From an uncultured Nonlabens sp. (GTDB lineage Bacteria > Bacteroidota > Bacteroidia > Flavobacteriales > Flavobacteriaceae), in the NCBI GenBank assembly GCA_947491755.1, contig CANLKV010000001.1, positions 868,001 to 932,000 on the forward strand: a stretch of DNA of 64,000 bases, given 5' to 3'. The position numbers were made by a program, and so were the translations under genes. Below, one piece after another: positions 32,843 through 41,568 of this stretch (position 1 is the first letter of the stretch; the number at the start of each line of letters is the position of its first letter). Under the pieces are notes generated by a model. The model was not told the origin of the DNA, ran no database searches, and worked only from the letters and a program-made list of their open reading frames with translations.

Positions 32843-35552
32843 GAAAGAATACAGGCCACTCAAATTAAGCGGACTAGAACCTCTAGTCATTACGCCAAAG
32901 AGCAATTTTATCAATGTAGGCGAACGTACAAATGTCGCCGGGTCAAAAAAATTTCTACGTCTTATCAAACAAGACAAATATGATGAGGCCCTTGAGATTG
33001 CTAGGGATCAGGTAGAAAATGGTGCGCAAATTATTGACATCAATATGGACGACGGTCTAATTGACGGTAAAACGGCGATGGTTAAATTTCTCAATTTGAT
33101 CGCTGCAGAGCCAGATATTTCTAGGGTGCCCATCATGATCGATAGTTCTAAATGGGAAATCATAGAGGCAGGTTTACAAGTCGTGCAGGGCAAGTGTGTT
33201 GTTAACTCTATTAGCTTAAAAGAAGGAGAGCAAGCATTTATTGAAAATGCTAAGATTATAAAACGTTACGGCGCGGCTGTTATTGTTATGGCCTTTGATG
33301 AGGTAGGGCAGGCAGATAATTATGAACGACGTATCGAGATCGCTCAACGCAGCTATGACTTGCTCATTAATCAGGCTCATTTTGCACCAGAAGATATCAT
33401 CTTTGATTTGAATATTTTCCCAGTAGCTACGGGAATGCAAGAGCATAGGCGCAATGCGATCGATTTTATAGAGGCGACCAGGTGGGTGCGAGAAAATTTA
33501 GCCCACGTCAGTGTGAGCGGTGGCGTTAGTAACGTTAGTTTTAGCTTCAGGGGGAATAATAAAGTGCGCGAGGCAATGCACAGTGCCTTTTTATTTCACG
33601 CGATAAAAGCGGGAATGAATATAGGTATTGTCAATCCAGCCCTGCTGGAAGTCTATGACGATATTGACCCAGAGTTACTTGAGTTTGTAGAGGATGTATT
33701 GCTGGATCGCAGAGACGACGCTACAGAACGTTTATTAGACTATGCAGAAAATGTAACCCAAACGACTAGAGTTAGCACCATCGATAATAGTTGGAGAACC
33801 CTACCCATTCAAGATAGAATAACAAGAGCGCTAGTAAAAGGTATCGATTCTTATATAATAGATGATGTGGAAGAAGCGAGGTGTCAGGCAAGTGCACCTA
33901 TTGATGTAATTGAGGGCCACCTGATGACCGGGATGAACGTAGTGGGGGATCTTTTCGGGAGTGGTAAAATGTTTCTACCACAAGTCGTAAAAAGTGCCCG
34001 AGTGATGAAAAAAGCGGTAGCTTATTTACTGCCCTTTATTGAAGAAGAGAAAAAAAATAAGAAGTTACATCTAGACTCAAACGCAGATGATTCAAAAAAA
34101 TCGAGAGCGCCCAGAGTATTAATGGCTACCGTAAAAGGCGATGTACATGATATAGGTAAGAATATTGTGTCTGTGGTGTTGGCCTGTAATAATTTCGAAA
34201 TTATTGATTTGGGTGTCATGGTTCCACCAGAAAAAATTCTGGATGCTGCGGTAGCGCATCAAGTTGACATTATTGGTTTAAGCGGCCTGATCACACCATC
34301 GTTGGATGAGATGGTTTTTATCGCCAAAGAGATGAAGAGACGCAATTTTCAAGTACCTCTTATGATAGGCGGTGCGACCACATCTAGAGCTCATACAGCG
34401 GTAAAAATAGCGCCAGAATATGATGGGCCTATTGTTCATGTCAATGATGCAAGCCGCGCAGTTACCATTGCTGGAGAATTAAGTGGTGAGAAGGATGAGG
34501 GTTATTTCGCTTTCGCGAAAGCGAAAAAAGAAGAGTACAAAAAATTGCGCGAAGACTTTATGGGTCGCGCCATAAAAAAGGAGTACGTGTCGTTAAGTGA
34601 GGCCCGTTCTCGTAAATTTTCAATCGACTGGAAGAGTTACGAGCCACAGCAACCTAAAAATCTAGGAGTCCATGAGTTGAAGGACATTGACCTAAGGGAA
34701 GTAGAACGTTACATTGACTGGTCACCGTTTTTCCGCAGTTGGGATTTGCATGGCAGATATCCTGAAATTTTGAATGATGATGTAGTGGGAGACCAGGCTA
34801 CAGAATTATTTGCAGATGCCAGAGTAATGCTAGACCAGATAATTGAAGATAAGTGGCTAGAGGCTAGAGCGGTTTATGGGATTTTTCCTGCAAATGCAGA
34901 TGATAGGGACGATATTCATGTGCAATCGATGGATGGGAGTTCATTCGTTATTAGAACCTTAAGACAGCAGGCAAAAAAAGCAGCAGGCAAACCTCAAATC
35001 GCGCTAGCTGATTTTATTGCACCCGCACATTCACAAATACAGGATTACATAGGGACATTTTGTGTTACCACTGGTCATGGTGTGAATCAACGCGCTAAAG
35101 CTTATGAAAAAAATCATGATGACTACAACGCCATCATGCTCAAAGCACTAGCAGACCGCCTGGCCGAAGCTCTTGCGGAATACTTACACATGAGAGTGCG
35201 CACAGATTTCTGGGGTTATGCAAGTGATGAGCATTTGAGTAATGAGGATTTGATCAAAGAGTCGTATAAGGGAATACGTCCAGCCCCTGGATACCCTGCC
35301 TGTCCAGACCATCTGGAAAAGGAGACCATCTGGGATTTACTGCAAGTAGAAGAGCGTATAGGGGTAAGCTTGACTGAAAGTTTAGCGATGTGGCCCGCGG
35401 CTAGTGTTTCTGGGTATTATATAGCGCATCCTGAATCTAGATATTTTGGGCTGGGCAAAATTAAACGCGATCAACTTATTGATTACGCACAGCGCAAAGA
35501 CATACCGCTCGACATGGCAAAAAAATGGCTCAATCCTAATCTTGCAGATTAA
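32835..35552 (+). CDS. metH: Methionine synthase, folate/B12/activation subunit (split MetH)
   Basis: A 905-residue protein with the remaining MetH modules in order: methyl-THF-binding pterin domain (about 10-300; [22 protein letters not shown]), cobalamin cap and B12-binding domain with DVHDIGKN (axial His438), and the SAM-dependent reactivation domain with [12 protein letters not shown] near 820. Uses the cobalamin cofactor to move the methyl group from methyl-THF to homocysteine bound by the partner subunit. A palindrome copy codes AFAKA near 560 between the B12 and activation domains. Split MetH is common in Bacteroidota, so this is not a broken gene. Confidence 0.95.
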   Translation: MDKKEYRPLKLSGLEPLVITPKSNFINVGERTNVAGSKKFLRLIKQDKYDEALEIARDQVENGAQIIDINMDDGLIDGKTAMVKFLNLIAAEPDISRVPIMIDSSKWEIIEAGLQVVQGKCVVNSISLKEGEQAFIENAKIIKRYGAAVIVMAFDEVGQADNYERRIEIAQRSYDLLINQAHFAPEDIIFDLNIFPVATGMQEHRRNAIDFIEATRWVRENLAHVSVSGGVSNVSFSFRGNNKVREAMHSAFLFHAIKAGMNIGIVNPALLEVYDDIDPELLEFVEDVLLDRRDDATERLLDYAENVTQTTRVSTIDNSWRTLPIQDRITRALVKGIDSYIIDDVEEARCQASAPIDVIEGHLMTGMNVVGDLFGSGKMFLPQVVKSARVMKKAVAYLLPFIEEEKKNKKLHLDSNADDSKKSRAPRVLMATVKGDVHDIGKNIVSVVLACNNFEIIDLGVMVPPEKILDAAVAHQVDIIGLSGLITPSLDEMVFIAKEMKRRNFQVPLMIGGATTSRAHTAVKIAPEYDGPIVHVNDASRAVTIAGELSGEKDEGYFAFAKAKKEEYKKLREDFMGRAIKKEYVSLSEARSRKFSIDWKSYEPQQPKNLGVHELKDIDLREVERYIDWSPFFRSWDLHGRYPEILNDDVVGDQATELFADARVMLDQIIEDKWLEARAVYGIFPANADDRDDIHVQSMDGSSFVIRTLRQQAKKAAGKPQIALADFIAPAHSQIQDYIGTFCVTTGHGVNQRAKAYEKNHDDYNAIMLKALADRLAEALAEYLHMRVRTDFWGYASDEHLSNEDLIKESYKGIRPAPGYPACPDHLEKETIWDLLQVEERIGVSLTESLAMWPAASVSGYYIAHPESRYFGLGKIKRDQLIDYAQRKDIPLDMAKKWLNPNLAD
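34508..34523. repeat. 16-bp palindrome, perfect copy, inside metH
   Basis: Perfect copy with extended symmetry (22-base inverted repeat, 34505-34526), read as FAFAKAKK in an interdomain linker of MetH. Confidence 0.9.
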
Positions 35553-35567
35553 CGCACGCGACAAAAA

Positions 35568-36521
35568 ATGAAAATAACAGACTACATTAAACAAGCAGAC
35601 CAGACGCTCTTCAGTTTTGAAATCATACCTCCAGTAAAAGGAAAATCCATACAGGAGCTATATAAAAATATTGATCCGCTCATGGAGTTTAAGCCGCCAT
35701 TTATAGATGTAACTACCTCTCGCGAGGAATATATTTACATAGAAAAAAAAGGTGGATTACTAGAAAAGCGTCTTACTCGCATGCGTCCCGGGACTCTGGG
35801 AATATGTGCATCCATTCAAAATCGCTATCAGGTAGACACAGTACCCCACTTGTTATGCGGTGGGTTCACTAAACAAGAGACGGAGTATCTACTGGTAGAT
35901 TGTCAATACCTGGGTATTGATAATGTGATGGCGTTGCGTGGGGATGCCCGCAAGGAAGAGCGACGTTTTGAAAAAACAGAAGGAGGCCATAATTATGCCA
36001 TCGATCTGGTCAAACAAATCAAGCGTATGAATCAAGGCAATTACCTGCATGAGGTGATGGAGATCACCTGCGATGTAGATTTTTGTATAGGCGTGGCAGG
36101 TTATCCAGAAAAACACGACGAGGCGCCCTGTATGCAAACAGACCTGCAACGTCTTAAAGACAAGGTGGCTGCCGGTGCAGATTACGTAGTGACTCAAATG
36201 TTTTTTGACAATCAGCGATATTTTGAATTTGTAGAAAAGGCTCGTGATATAGGTATTCATATTCCCATAATTCCTGGTATCAAGCCTATTGCTACAAAAA
36301 AACACCTGCATCTATTGCCGCAAACTTTTCATCTAGACATACCACATGAATTAGTCACAGCTGTAGAAAACTGTAAGACCAATAAAGACGTACGTAAAGT
36401 AGGTGTAGAATTTTGCATTGCTCAATGCAAAGAATTAATCGATTATGGCGTACCAGTTTTGCATTTTTATAGTATGGGTAAGAGCGACAATATATATGAT
36501 ATTGCGCAAGCTATCTTTTAG
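35568..36521 (+). CDS. metF: Methylenetetrahydrofolate reductase
   Basis: A 317-residue flavoprotein making 5-methyl-THF, the methyl donor of MetH. Motifs are FSFEIIPPVKGKS, DVTTSREEY, ALRGDARKEE and TQMFFDNQRYFEF, all standard. It is 15 bases after metH and is thus in the same SAM-controlled operon. It reduces methylene-THF with NADH or NADPH. Confidence 0.95.
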   Translation: MKITDYIKQADQTLFSFEIIPPVKGKSIQELYKNIDPLMEFKPPFIDVTTSREEYIYIEKKGGLLEKRLTRMRPGTLGICASIQNRYQVDTVPHLLCGGFTKQETEYLLVDCQYLGIDNVMALRGDARKEERRFEKTEGGHNYAIDLVKQIKRMNQGNYLHEVMEITCDVDFCIGVAGYPEKHDEAPCMQTDLQRLKDKVAAGADYVVTQMFFDNQRYFEFVEKARDIGIHIPIIPGIKPIATKKHLHLLPQTFHLDIPHELVTAVENCKTNKDVRKVGVEFCIAQCKELIDYGVPVLHFYSMGKSDNIYDIAQAIF

Positions 36522-36536
36522 TGTAGCTTCGCTAGG

Positions 36537-37676
36537 ATGAGGTTTGCAGTTATTATGGGTGTGGTATTTTTTGCTTTCGCGGAAGCGTTACTAGCACAAA
36601 CAGCATCCAATAAATTCAAAAATGCCACACTAGATGTGTCTCTTATGCAAGGTAGTATCTTGCAGCACAACCCAGATATCTCCCACCTTATCACAGGTCA
36701 TCCTACCGCTATTCTTTTAAGTTATAATCGCAAGACTTATGGAGAGCAAGAATGGCAGTCCAGGTATGGTTTCCCAGATTGGGGATTCAGCGCGGCATAT
36801 CAGGATATGAAAAATCCTTTTCTAGGAGAGGCCTTTAGTGCTTATGCACATTACAATTTTTACTTTTTCAATAGAAACATGCAACTGCGTATAGGTCAAG
36901 GCCTAGCTTATATGACTCGACCTTATGACGAACAAAGCAATCCACAAAATAATGCCTATGGCACAAGAATCACAAGCAGCACCTACCTGGTCGCAAATTA
37001 CCGTAAAGAAAACATAGTACAAGGTCTAGGTTTCCAGCTGGGCGCTAGTGTAATTCATTATTCTAATGCAAATGTTAGAGCTCCGAATAATTCAACAAAC
37101 ACTTTATTTTTCAATGCTGGGATTAATTATAGTTTGAATGCAGACAAGGCACCATCCTATACAGTATGGGAGAAGCGTGATTATAAAGAACCTATAGCGT
37201 TAAACACAGTAGCAAGGCTAGGCTTTAATGAAAGCGACTATCGCGGTAGTGGGCAATTTCCATTCTATGATTTTTCTGCATATTTAGATAAACGTGTCAC
37301 CGTTAAAAGCAGTATACAAGCAGGTGCAGAGGTTTTTATATCAGAATTTCTAAAAGAATACCGAGATTTTCAAGCTGCTAGCTTTCCAGAAGAAGGCATC
37401 AACGGCGATGAAAACTTTCAGCGTATAGGTGTATTTGCAGGTCATGAGCTACATCTGGGCAAAACTAGTGTGTTGTTGCAAGTGGGCTATTACGTCTACC
37501 AGCCTATATTTTTTGAGTCCAGATTTTATAACCGGCTAGGCTTACAACGCCAGCTTACTGATCACATTTTTGCAAGTTTGACTTTGAAATCTCACGGTGC
37601 AAAAGCAGAAGGAGTAAGTCTAGGGGTAGGCTACAGGTTTGATCACATATTTAATTCAAAAAGAAATAAGATATGA
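36537..37676 (+). CDS. PagL-like acyloxyacyl hydrolase (outer-membrane lipid A deacylase family)
   Basis: A 379-residue protein with signal peptide ending LLAQ and alternating beta-strand pattern of an outer-membrane barrel. The catalytic motif of PagL, HxS, is His174-Tyr-Ser176 followed by NAN (VIHYSNAN). It is longer than classical PagL (about 170) because Bacteroidota members carry N- and C-terminal extensions. It would remove an acyl chain from lipid A, changing the outer membrane; activity is inferred. A palindrome variant in the signal-peptide region codes FAFAEAL. Overlaps the next gene by ATGA. Confidence 0.72.
   Translation: MRFAVIMGVVFFAFAEALLAQTASNKFKNATLDVSLMQGSILQHNPDISHLITGHPTAILLSYNRKTYGEQEWQSRYGFPDWGFSAAYQDMKNPFLGEAFSAYAHYNFYFFNRNMQLRIGQGLAYMTRPYDEQSNPQNNAYGTRITSSTYLVANYRKENIVQGLGFQLGASVIHYSNANVRAPNNSTNTLFFNAGINYSLNADKAPSYTVWEKRDYKEPIALNTVARLGFNESDYRGSGQFPFYDFSAYLDKRVTVKSSIQAGAEVFISEFLKEYRDFQAASFPEEGINGDENFQRIGVFAGHELHLGKTSVLLQVGYYVYQPIFFESRFYNRLGLQRQLTDHIFASLTLKSHGAKAEGVSLGVGYRFDHIFNSKRNKI
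36572..36587. repeat. Palindrome variant inside PagL-like gene
   Basis: TGCTTTCGCGGAAGCG, two mismatches from the 16-bp repeat, coding FAFAEA in the signal peptide. Confidence 0.75.
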
Positions 37677-38551
37677 ATGTAGAATTAAAAGCGACCCGAT
37701 TGCTGCGACGTCCTAAGGATCATCTGTTAGATCAACATCAAGGATGGTGCTGCCATGATCCTGCTTTTATATCTGGTAGACTACAGCTTATAAAAAGGAT
37801 GCTGTTGATGGTGTCTTGCTTTGTGACGATACTTTCATGCGATTCTGATCAGGGCTTGAACTGCATACAAACCGCTGGAGATAGGCAAAGGTTTGAGGTT
37901 GCTACAGCTGCCTTTGATAAGGTGGTAATTTTTGAAAGAATAGGGGCAACCTTCAAGCAAGGTCCTATACATCAAGTTGTGGTTACCACAGGGGAGAACT
38001 TATTTAATGATATTGAAGTAAAAGTGCGGAATGGTCAATTGCAAATCATCAATAACAATGATTGCAATCTTTTACGCGACTATGGCATCACTCAAGTAGA
38101 AATTACATCACCTAATCTAACAGAAATAAGAACCAGCACTGGCGAGGACCTAAAAAGTGACGGTGTATTGAGCTATCCTGAATTAACTTTATTATCTGAA
38201 GATGCTAGTGTAGAAGAGGACTTTTATCATACAAATGGAGATATGTATTTGCAATTAGACGTCCAGGATCTTAACATTGTGGCAAATAACCTAAGCTATT
38301 TTTACCTAAATGGTGCTGCTCAAAATGTAGACTTCACTTTTCTTGATGGTGATGGTAGGATTTATGCGAGTGATCTGGAAATACAAAATGCCACTATTTT
38401 TCATCGTGGCACATCAGACTGGCAACTTGATATAAAAGAAAACATCGCCGGCACCATTAATGGTTACGGCGATGTTATTTTAAAATCGCGCCCGCCTATG
38501 GTCGATATAGAACAAACCTGGCGAGGTAGATTAATTTTCTTGAATGAATAA
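37673..38551 (+). CDS. DUF2807 (head-GIN domain) lipoprotein
   Basis: A 292-residue protein; residues about 75-190 and beyond form a right-handed beta-solenoid of the DUF2807/GIN type (FEVATAAFDKVVIFERIGATFK, VEVKVRNGQLQIINN, repeated short strands). The lipobox TILSC suggests a lipoprotein. The lipobox lies about 55 residues in, so the true start may be the ATG at 37799 (MLLMVSCFVTILSC), preceded by AAAAAGG. The longer form is kept because its ATG overlaps the stop of the previous gene (ATGA). Function unknown; ends five bases from the convergent DUF2911 gene. Confidence 0.7.
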   Translation: MNVELKATRLLRRPKDHLLDQHQGWCCHDPAFISGRLQLIKRMLLMVSCFVTILSCDSDQGLNCIQTAGDRQRFEVATAAFDKVVIFERIGATFKQGPIHQVVVTTGENLFNDIEVKVRNGQLQIINNNDCNLLRDYGITQVEITSPNLTEIRTSTGEDLKSDGVLSYPELTLLSEDASVEEDFYHTNGDMYLQLDVQDLNIVANNLSYFYLNGAAQNVDFTFLDGDGRIYASDLEIQNATIFHRGTSDWQLDIKENIAGTINGYGDVILKSRPPMVDIEQTWRGRLIFLNE

Positions 38552-38556
38552 CTTTA

Positions 38557-39159
38557 TTACAGCTCAACAGTTATAGGCAGCTCAGCACGGTAGGTCCCCC
38601 ATCCCATTTTTAAGTGTACTACATTATCCTCGTTAGGAGCGTATAATGCCATGCTTAGGTTTTCTAGGCTCTCATCTACCCTGGTAACAGGAATTGTAGT
38701 GGTCACAACATCAAGAGCTGCATTGTGAGAAAAATTACCCCAGCCATCGTTCTCGCTGTTAATATGAACGGTCCATTCATTTTCTTGCGGTACCACAACC
38801 ATGGTATAACGGCCGGCCATTAAGTTTTTACCACCGATTACTGCATTTTGCATTAGCATGATTTCTGTGCTTTCATTAGCTCCTATTCTCCACTTATCTC
38901 CGTATTTTGTAATACCAGCATTGCGGTCGTCACTGGACCTAAAAACCTCACGACCATTCAAACTAGGTCGACCGTACAATACTCTGATTTGTGGTTGCAG
39001 AGCCGCTTTTTGCTCATCTGTTTTTGCAAAAGCGCGCTTTGTAGCATTAGCAGGATAATAGGCAGCATCCATCGGGCTTTTATCAACCTTGTCAAAGTCT
39101 TGTGCTGTCGCGGTAAAAGTTATTGCCGTAGCAGCAATGGCTAAAAGTATGTTTCTCAT
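38557..39159 (-). CDS. DUF2911 secreted protein
   Basis: A 200-residue protein with signal peptide MRNILLAIAATAITFTATAQ and the DUF2911 domain: VLYGRPSLNGREVF, KWRIGANESTEIML and LMAGRYTMVVVP. Such proteins are periplasmic or outer-membrane-associated in Bacteroidota; the function is unknown. I place the start at 39159, where the signal peptide begins, not at 39204, which would add 15 residues (MTSLCVYHCIKIYNI) without family support. It is just downstream of truA on the same strand. Confidence 0.85.
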   Translation of the reverse strand: MRNILLAIAATAITFTATAQDFDKVDKSPMDAAYYPANATKRAFAKTDEQKAALQPQIRVLYGRPSLNGREVFRSSDDRNAGITKYGDKWRIGANESTEIMLMQNAVIGGKNLMAGRYTMVVVPQENEWTVHINSENDGWGNFSHNAALDVVTTTIPVTRVDESLENLSMALYAPNEDNVVHLKMGWGTYRAELPITVEL

Positions 39160-39200
39160 GATGTTATAAATTTTAATACAATGATACACGCAAAGCGAGG

Positions 39201-39992
39201 TCAAGATGTTAATTCCGTTTTAAAAAGCATCAATCCACTGCTAGGTGCAATGTGAGATAGATGGATTTTTTGACTCCCATCCAGCGTTTTCTCAAAGTCA
39301 GTCAGAGTCATTTTACCCATCCCTAAATCAAATAGAGCACCCATCATGAGCCGTACTTGATGTCTTTTAAAACCTTTACCGCTTACGCGAAAACAGAAAC
39401 TCTTATCAGGGAAAAAGTTTGCAGTAAAAAGAGTGTTCTCTTCAATATAACAGCTGTCAACCACGCTAGTTGTGTTAGTTCCTGCAGAAGGTTTGTAGGT
39501 ATAGGACCAGAAATCTTTTTTGCCTACAAATAGTTTGGCCGCTTTTTTCATAAGTTCGATATCTAATTCGGTCTTCATATACACCATCAATGGCGCACAA
39601 AAAGGATGAAACTTCTCACCGTGTGAAAAGAGATAGATGTACTCCTTTACTTTAGGAGCATTAATAATATTAAAATCTGCAGTAGTTTGTTCAACAGATA
39701 AAGCTCTAATATCACTAGGTAAGTTAAGGTTAAAGTCCTTGAGAAATAAATCAAGATCTGCAAGGGGTTCATCGTCTATAAATAACTCAATCGCTGTCTC
39801 ATTTACTGACACACGAGCGTCTGTGCGACCAGCGGCTAGGATCTTAAAATTGGAATGATCCAGCACAAATCGCAAGGTGCGTTGTACCATGCGCTCTACA
39901 GTAGGTAGATCAGGTTGTTTCTGCCAGCCATGAAATCTAAATCCCAGGTACTGTAGTTTAATGATGTAATAATATCGTTGTGGTTTGAACAT
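39201..39992 (-). CDS. truA: tRNA pseudouridine synthase A
   Basis: A 263-residue RNA-modifying enzyme that isomerises uridines 38-40 in the anticodon arm of tRNA. The catalytic Asp58 is in AAGRTDARVS; YTYKPSAGTN and RVSGKGFKRHQVRLMMG are also typical. It is transcribed towards the DUF2911 gene, which starts 41 bases downstream of its stop. Length is normal. Confidence 0.93.
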   Translation of the reverse strand: MFKPQRYYYIIKLQYLGFRFHGWQKQPDLPTVERMVQRTLRFVLDHSNFKILAAGRTDARVSVNETAIELFIDDEPLADLDLFLKDFNLNLPSDIRALSVEQTTADFNIINAPKVKEYIYLFSHGEKFHPFCAPLMVYMKTELDIELMKKAAKLFVGKKDFWSYTYKPSAGTNTTSVVDSCYIEENTLFTANFFPDKSFCFRVSGKGFKRHQVRLMMGALFDLGMGKMTLTDFEKTLDGSQKIHLSHIAPSSGLMLFKTELTS

Positions 39993-40062
39993 GCTGCAAA
40001 TATCAAATTTAAATGATCATGGTGGCAATGGAATTGCTACAATCATATTATGACAAACCCCA

Positions 40063-40120
40063 CTTGACAAAACATTTTGAATTATTAGAAAAATATGTCA
40101 GTCTGAGCCGGTCGAAGATG
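40063..40120 (+). repeat. Direct repeat unit 1 (CTTGACAAAACATTTTGAAT...)
   Basis: About 58 bases nearly identical to the copy at 40281. Shared parts are CTTGACAAAACATTTTGAAT, TATTAGAAAAA and GTCAGTCTGAGCCGGTCGAA. The last part is a widespread Bacteroidota intergenic motif. Confidence 0.85.
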
Positions 40121-40212
40121 TGTCGTCAAGTTCACGTGTAGTGTAAATATTTACTTTTTTCATCAACGAATAAACCCTGAGTCTGTTTTTATAAATATGA
40201 CATTACCTTAAT

Positions 40213-40237
40213 CACACTTCGACAAGCTCAGTGTGAC
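40213..40237. repeat. REP-like hairpin, inverted copy of repeat end
   Basis: CACACTTCGACAAGCTCAGT followed by GTGAC. Its complement resembles the GTCTGAGCC-GTCGAAG end of the flanking direct repeats, and TCACAC/GTGTGA at the ends form a stem. Confidence 0.7.
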
Positions 40238-40280
40238 AGTGGCTTTTGAGTTCAGTATAATTCCACTTGTGATAACTCCG

Positions 40281-40339
40281 CTTGACAAAACATTTTGAAT
40301 TATTAGAAAAAAGACGTCAGTCTGAGCCTGTCGAAGACG
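40281..40339 (+). repeat. Direct repeat unit 2
   Basis: Second copy of the 58-base unit at 40063, 218 bases further on, with a few substitutions (AAGACGTC for ATATGTC, GAGCCTGTCG for GAGCCGGTCG). Confidence 0.85.
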
Positions 40340-40390
40340 ATTTGTTTGAGAAAAGGATTGTTTGAAGAAATAATTGTGTCAAACGAAATC

Positions 40391-41293
40391 TCAATTACCA
40401 GTCAACTCTTGAAACATAGCTTCCAGATTCTTGTTTCTTTTGTTTAAAGAAAGAATCTTCAATTGATTATCGTGCGCAAAATCAAAAACTCCAGCCCGTT
40501 GATCTACTTTGGTTTCAAATTTTAGCTGGTATTTGAAGTTGTGCAGATCTACGACCTCCCGCACCATAGGAATACGCTGCAATAATTCCGGCTCTACCTT
40601 GTAATCAAATTCTACTTCTATAAGTTGAATTTCGTCGCTTTTTAAATTTCTAAGGTAGTCATCGGCAACAATTTTTCCTTTATTAATGATGATTACACGA
40701 TCACACATGGCTTCTACCTCTTGCATGATATGCGTTGAAAGTAAAATAGTTGTGTTTTTTGCAACCTTACGTATCAAACTACGTATCTCCACCAGTTGAT
40801 TGGGGTCTAGACCGGTGGTAGGCTCATCCAGTATTAAAACTTTAGGCTGGTGTAGCAAGGCATTGGCAAGGCCTACACGTTGTTTGTAACCTTTAGATAA
40901 TTGCGCGATTTTTTTATTTTGATGAGACTCTAGGCCCGTTTCTTCAATAACTAGCTTAATGCGCGCGATGGGATCAGCTATTTTATAAACACTAGCACTA
41001 AAAGTCAAATATTCCTTGACATACATATCAGGATACAGGGGATTGCTTTCTGGCAAGTATCCTATGGCTGCCTGTACCTCACGTGATTGGGTAAATACGT
41101 CATGACCATTGATAAGAGCCTCGCCATGATCTGCATTTAAATAGGTGGTCAAAATGCGCATCATGGTTGATTTACCTGCTCCATTAGGCCCCAGAAAACC
41201 TACAATTTCGCCTGATTTGATTGAAAACGATACATCATCCAGCGCCTTCTGGCTACCGTATGTTTTTGTGATGTGAGATACATTTATAGACAT
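40391..41293 (-). CDS. gldA: ABC transporter ATP-binding protein GldA (gliding motility)
   Basis: A 300-residue ABC ATPase: Walker A GPNGAGKST (near 36-44), signature LSKGYKQRVGLANALLHQPKVLILDEPTTGLDPNQ with Walker B, and D-loop/switch LLSTHIMQEVEAMC. The match over the whole length to GldA of flavobacteria, including the C-terminal FQELTGN, makes the assignment good. GldA works with GldF and GldG (not present here) and is involved in gliding in Bacteroidota. Its promoter lies in the divergent 41294-41436 region with a palindrome copy. Confidence 0.88.
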   Translation of the reverse strand: MSINVSHITKTYGSQKALDDVSFSIKSGEIVGFLGPNGAGKSTMMRILTTYLNADHGEALINGHDVFTQSREVQAAIGYLPESNPLYPDMYVKEYLTFSASVYKIADPIARIKLVIEETGLESHQNKKIAQLSKGYKQRVGLANALLHQPKVLILDEPTTGLDPNQLVEIRSLIRKVAKNTTILLSTHIMQEVEAMCDRVIIINKGKIVADDYLRNLKSDEIQLIEVEFDYKVEPELLQRIPMVREVVDLHNFKYQLKFETKVDQRAGVFDFAHDNQLKILSLNKRNKNLEAMFQELTGN

Positions 41294-41321
41294 AAAGTAA
41301 AGATAATGATTGTTGGGAGTT

Positions 41322-41337
41322 CGCTTTCGCGAAAGCG
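41322..41337. repeat. 16-bp palindrome, perfect copy, upstream of gldA
   Basis: Perfect copy located 29 bases before the gldA start codon on the minus strand, between divergent genes. Confidence 0.9.
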
Positions 41338-41436
41338 GAAATTACATCGCCACAATAACGTTGTCGTAAATAATTAATGAAATTTAAAGAATTTTCTATG
41401 GCTTTTGATCAAACTATTATACATTAGCCACATATT

Positions 41437-41508
41437 ATGAACGCAACAACTTTTTTTTGGTATGGGTACTACTTCTATTTTATAGAAGCAAGGACTCTAT
41501 TGAATTAA
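41437..41508 (+). CDS. Leader peptide of aromatic amino acid operon (attenuator)
   Basis: A 23-codon open frame, ATG at 41437 and TAA at 41506-41508. After MNATT comes the block FFWYGYYFYF, in which nine of ten residues are Phe, Tyr or Trp, then IEARTLLN. Such a cluster is very unlikely by chance and is the form of a ribosome-stalling leader. Downstream are a terminator hairpin (41531-41561) and pheA, an aminotransferase, tyrA and DAHP synthase. TTCTAT/ATAGAA (41473-41478 with 41482-41487) covers the aromatic codons, and AGGACT at 41491-41496 can pair with AGTCCT at 41533-41538, competing with the terminator. Low charged tRNA-Phe or tRNA-Tyr should therefore increase transcription. Too short to be in a usual ORF list. 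Confidence 0.85.
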   Translation: MNATTFFWYGYYFYFIEARTLLN

Positions 41509-41530
41509 GTTTTTAATTATAACACACAAT

Positions 41531-41561
41531 AAAGTCCTGATTTAATCAGGACTTTTTTTTT
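41531..41561 (+). terminator. Attenuator terminator before pheA
   Basis: Stem AAAGTCCTGAT (41531-41541), loop TTA, stem ATCAGGACTTT (41545-41555) and a run of nine T to 41561, ending eight bases before the pheA ATG. AGTCCT of the left arm is also complementary to AGGACT in the leader. Confidence 0.9.
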
Positions 41562-41568
41562 ACGTTAA

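Larger units (their letters stand above)
39993..40390. other. Intergenic region filled with dispersed repeats
   Basis: A 398-base gap between two minus-strand genes (truA and gldA). It holds two direct copies of a 58-base unit and an inverted REP-like element, described separately. No coding frame or known RNA is evident. Confidence 0.6.

Noticed and set aside
32835..35552. Frameshifted or broken metH
   Set aside because: Both parts hold complete domains and key motifs with a short overlap; a natural split is the simpler reading.
35889..36311. 140-codon minus-strand frame opposite metF
   Set aside because: Antisense shadow of a well-conserved enzyme gene; no similarity or start context.
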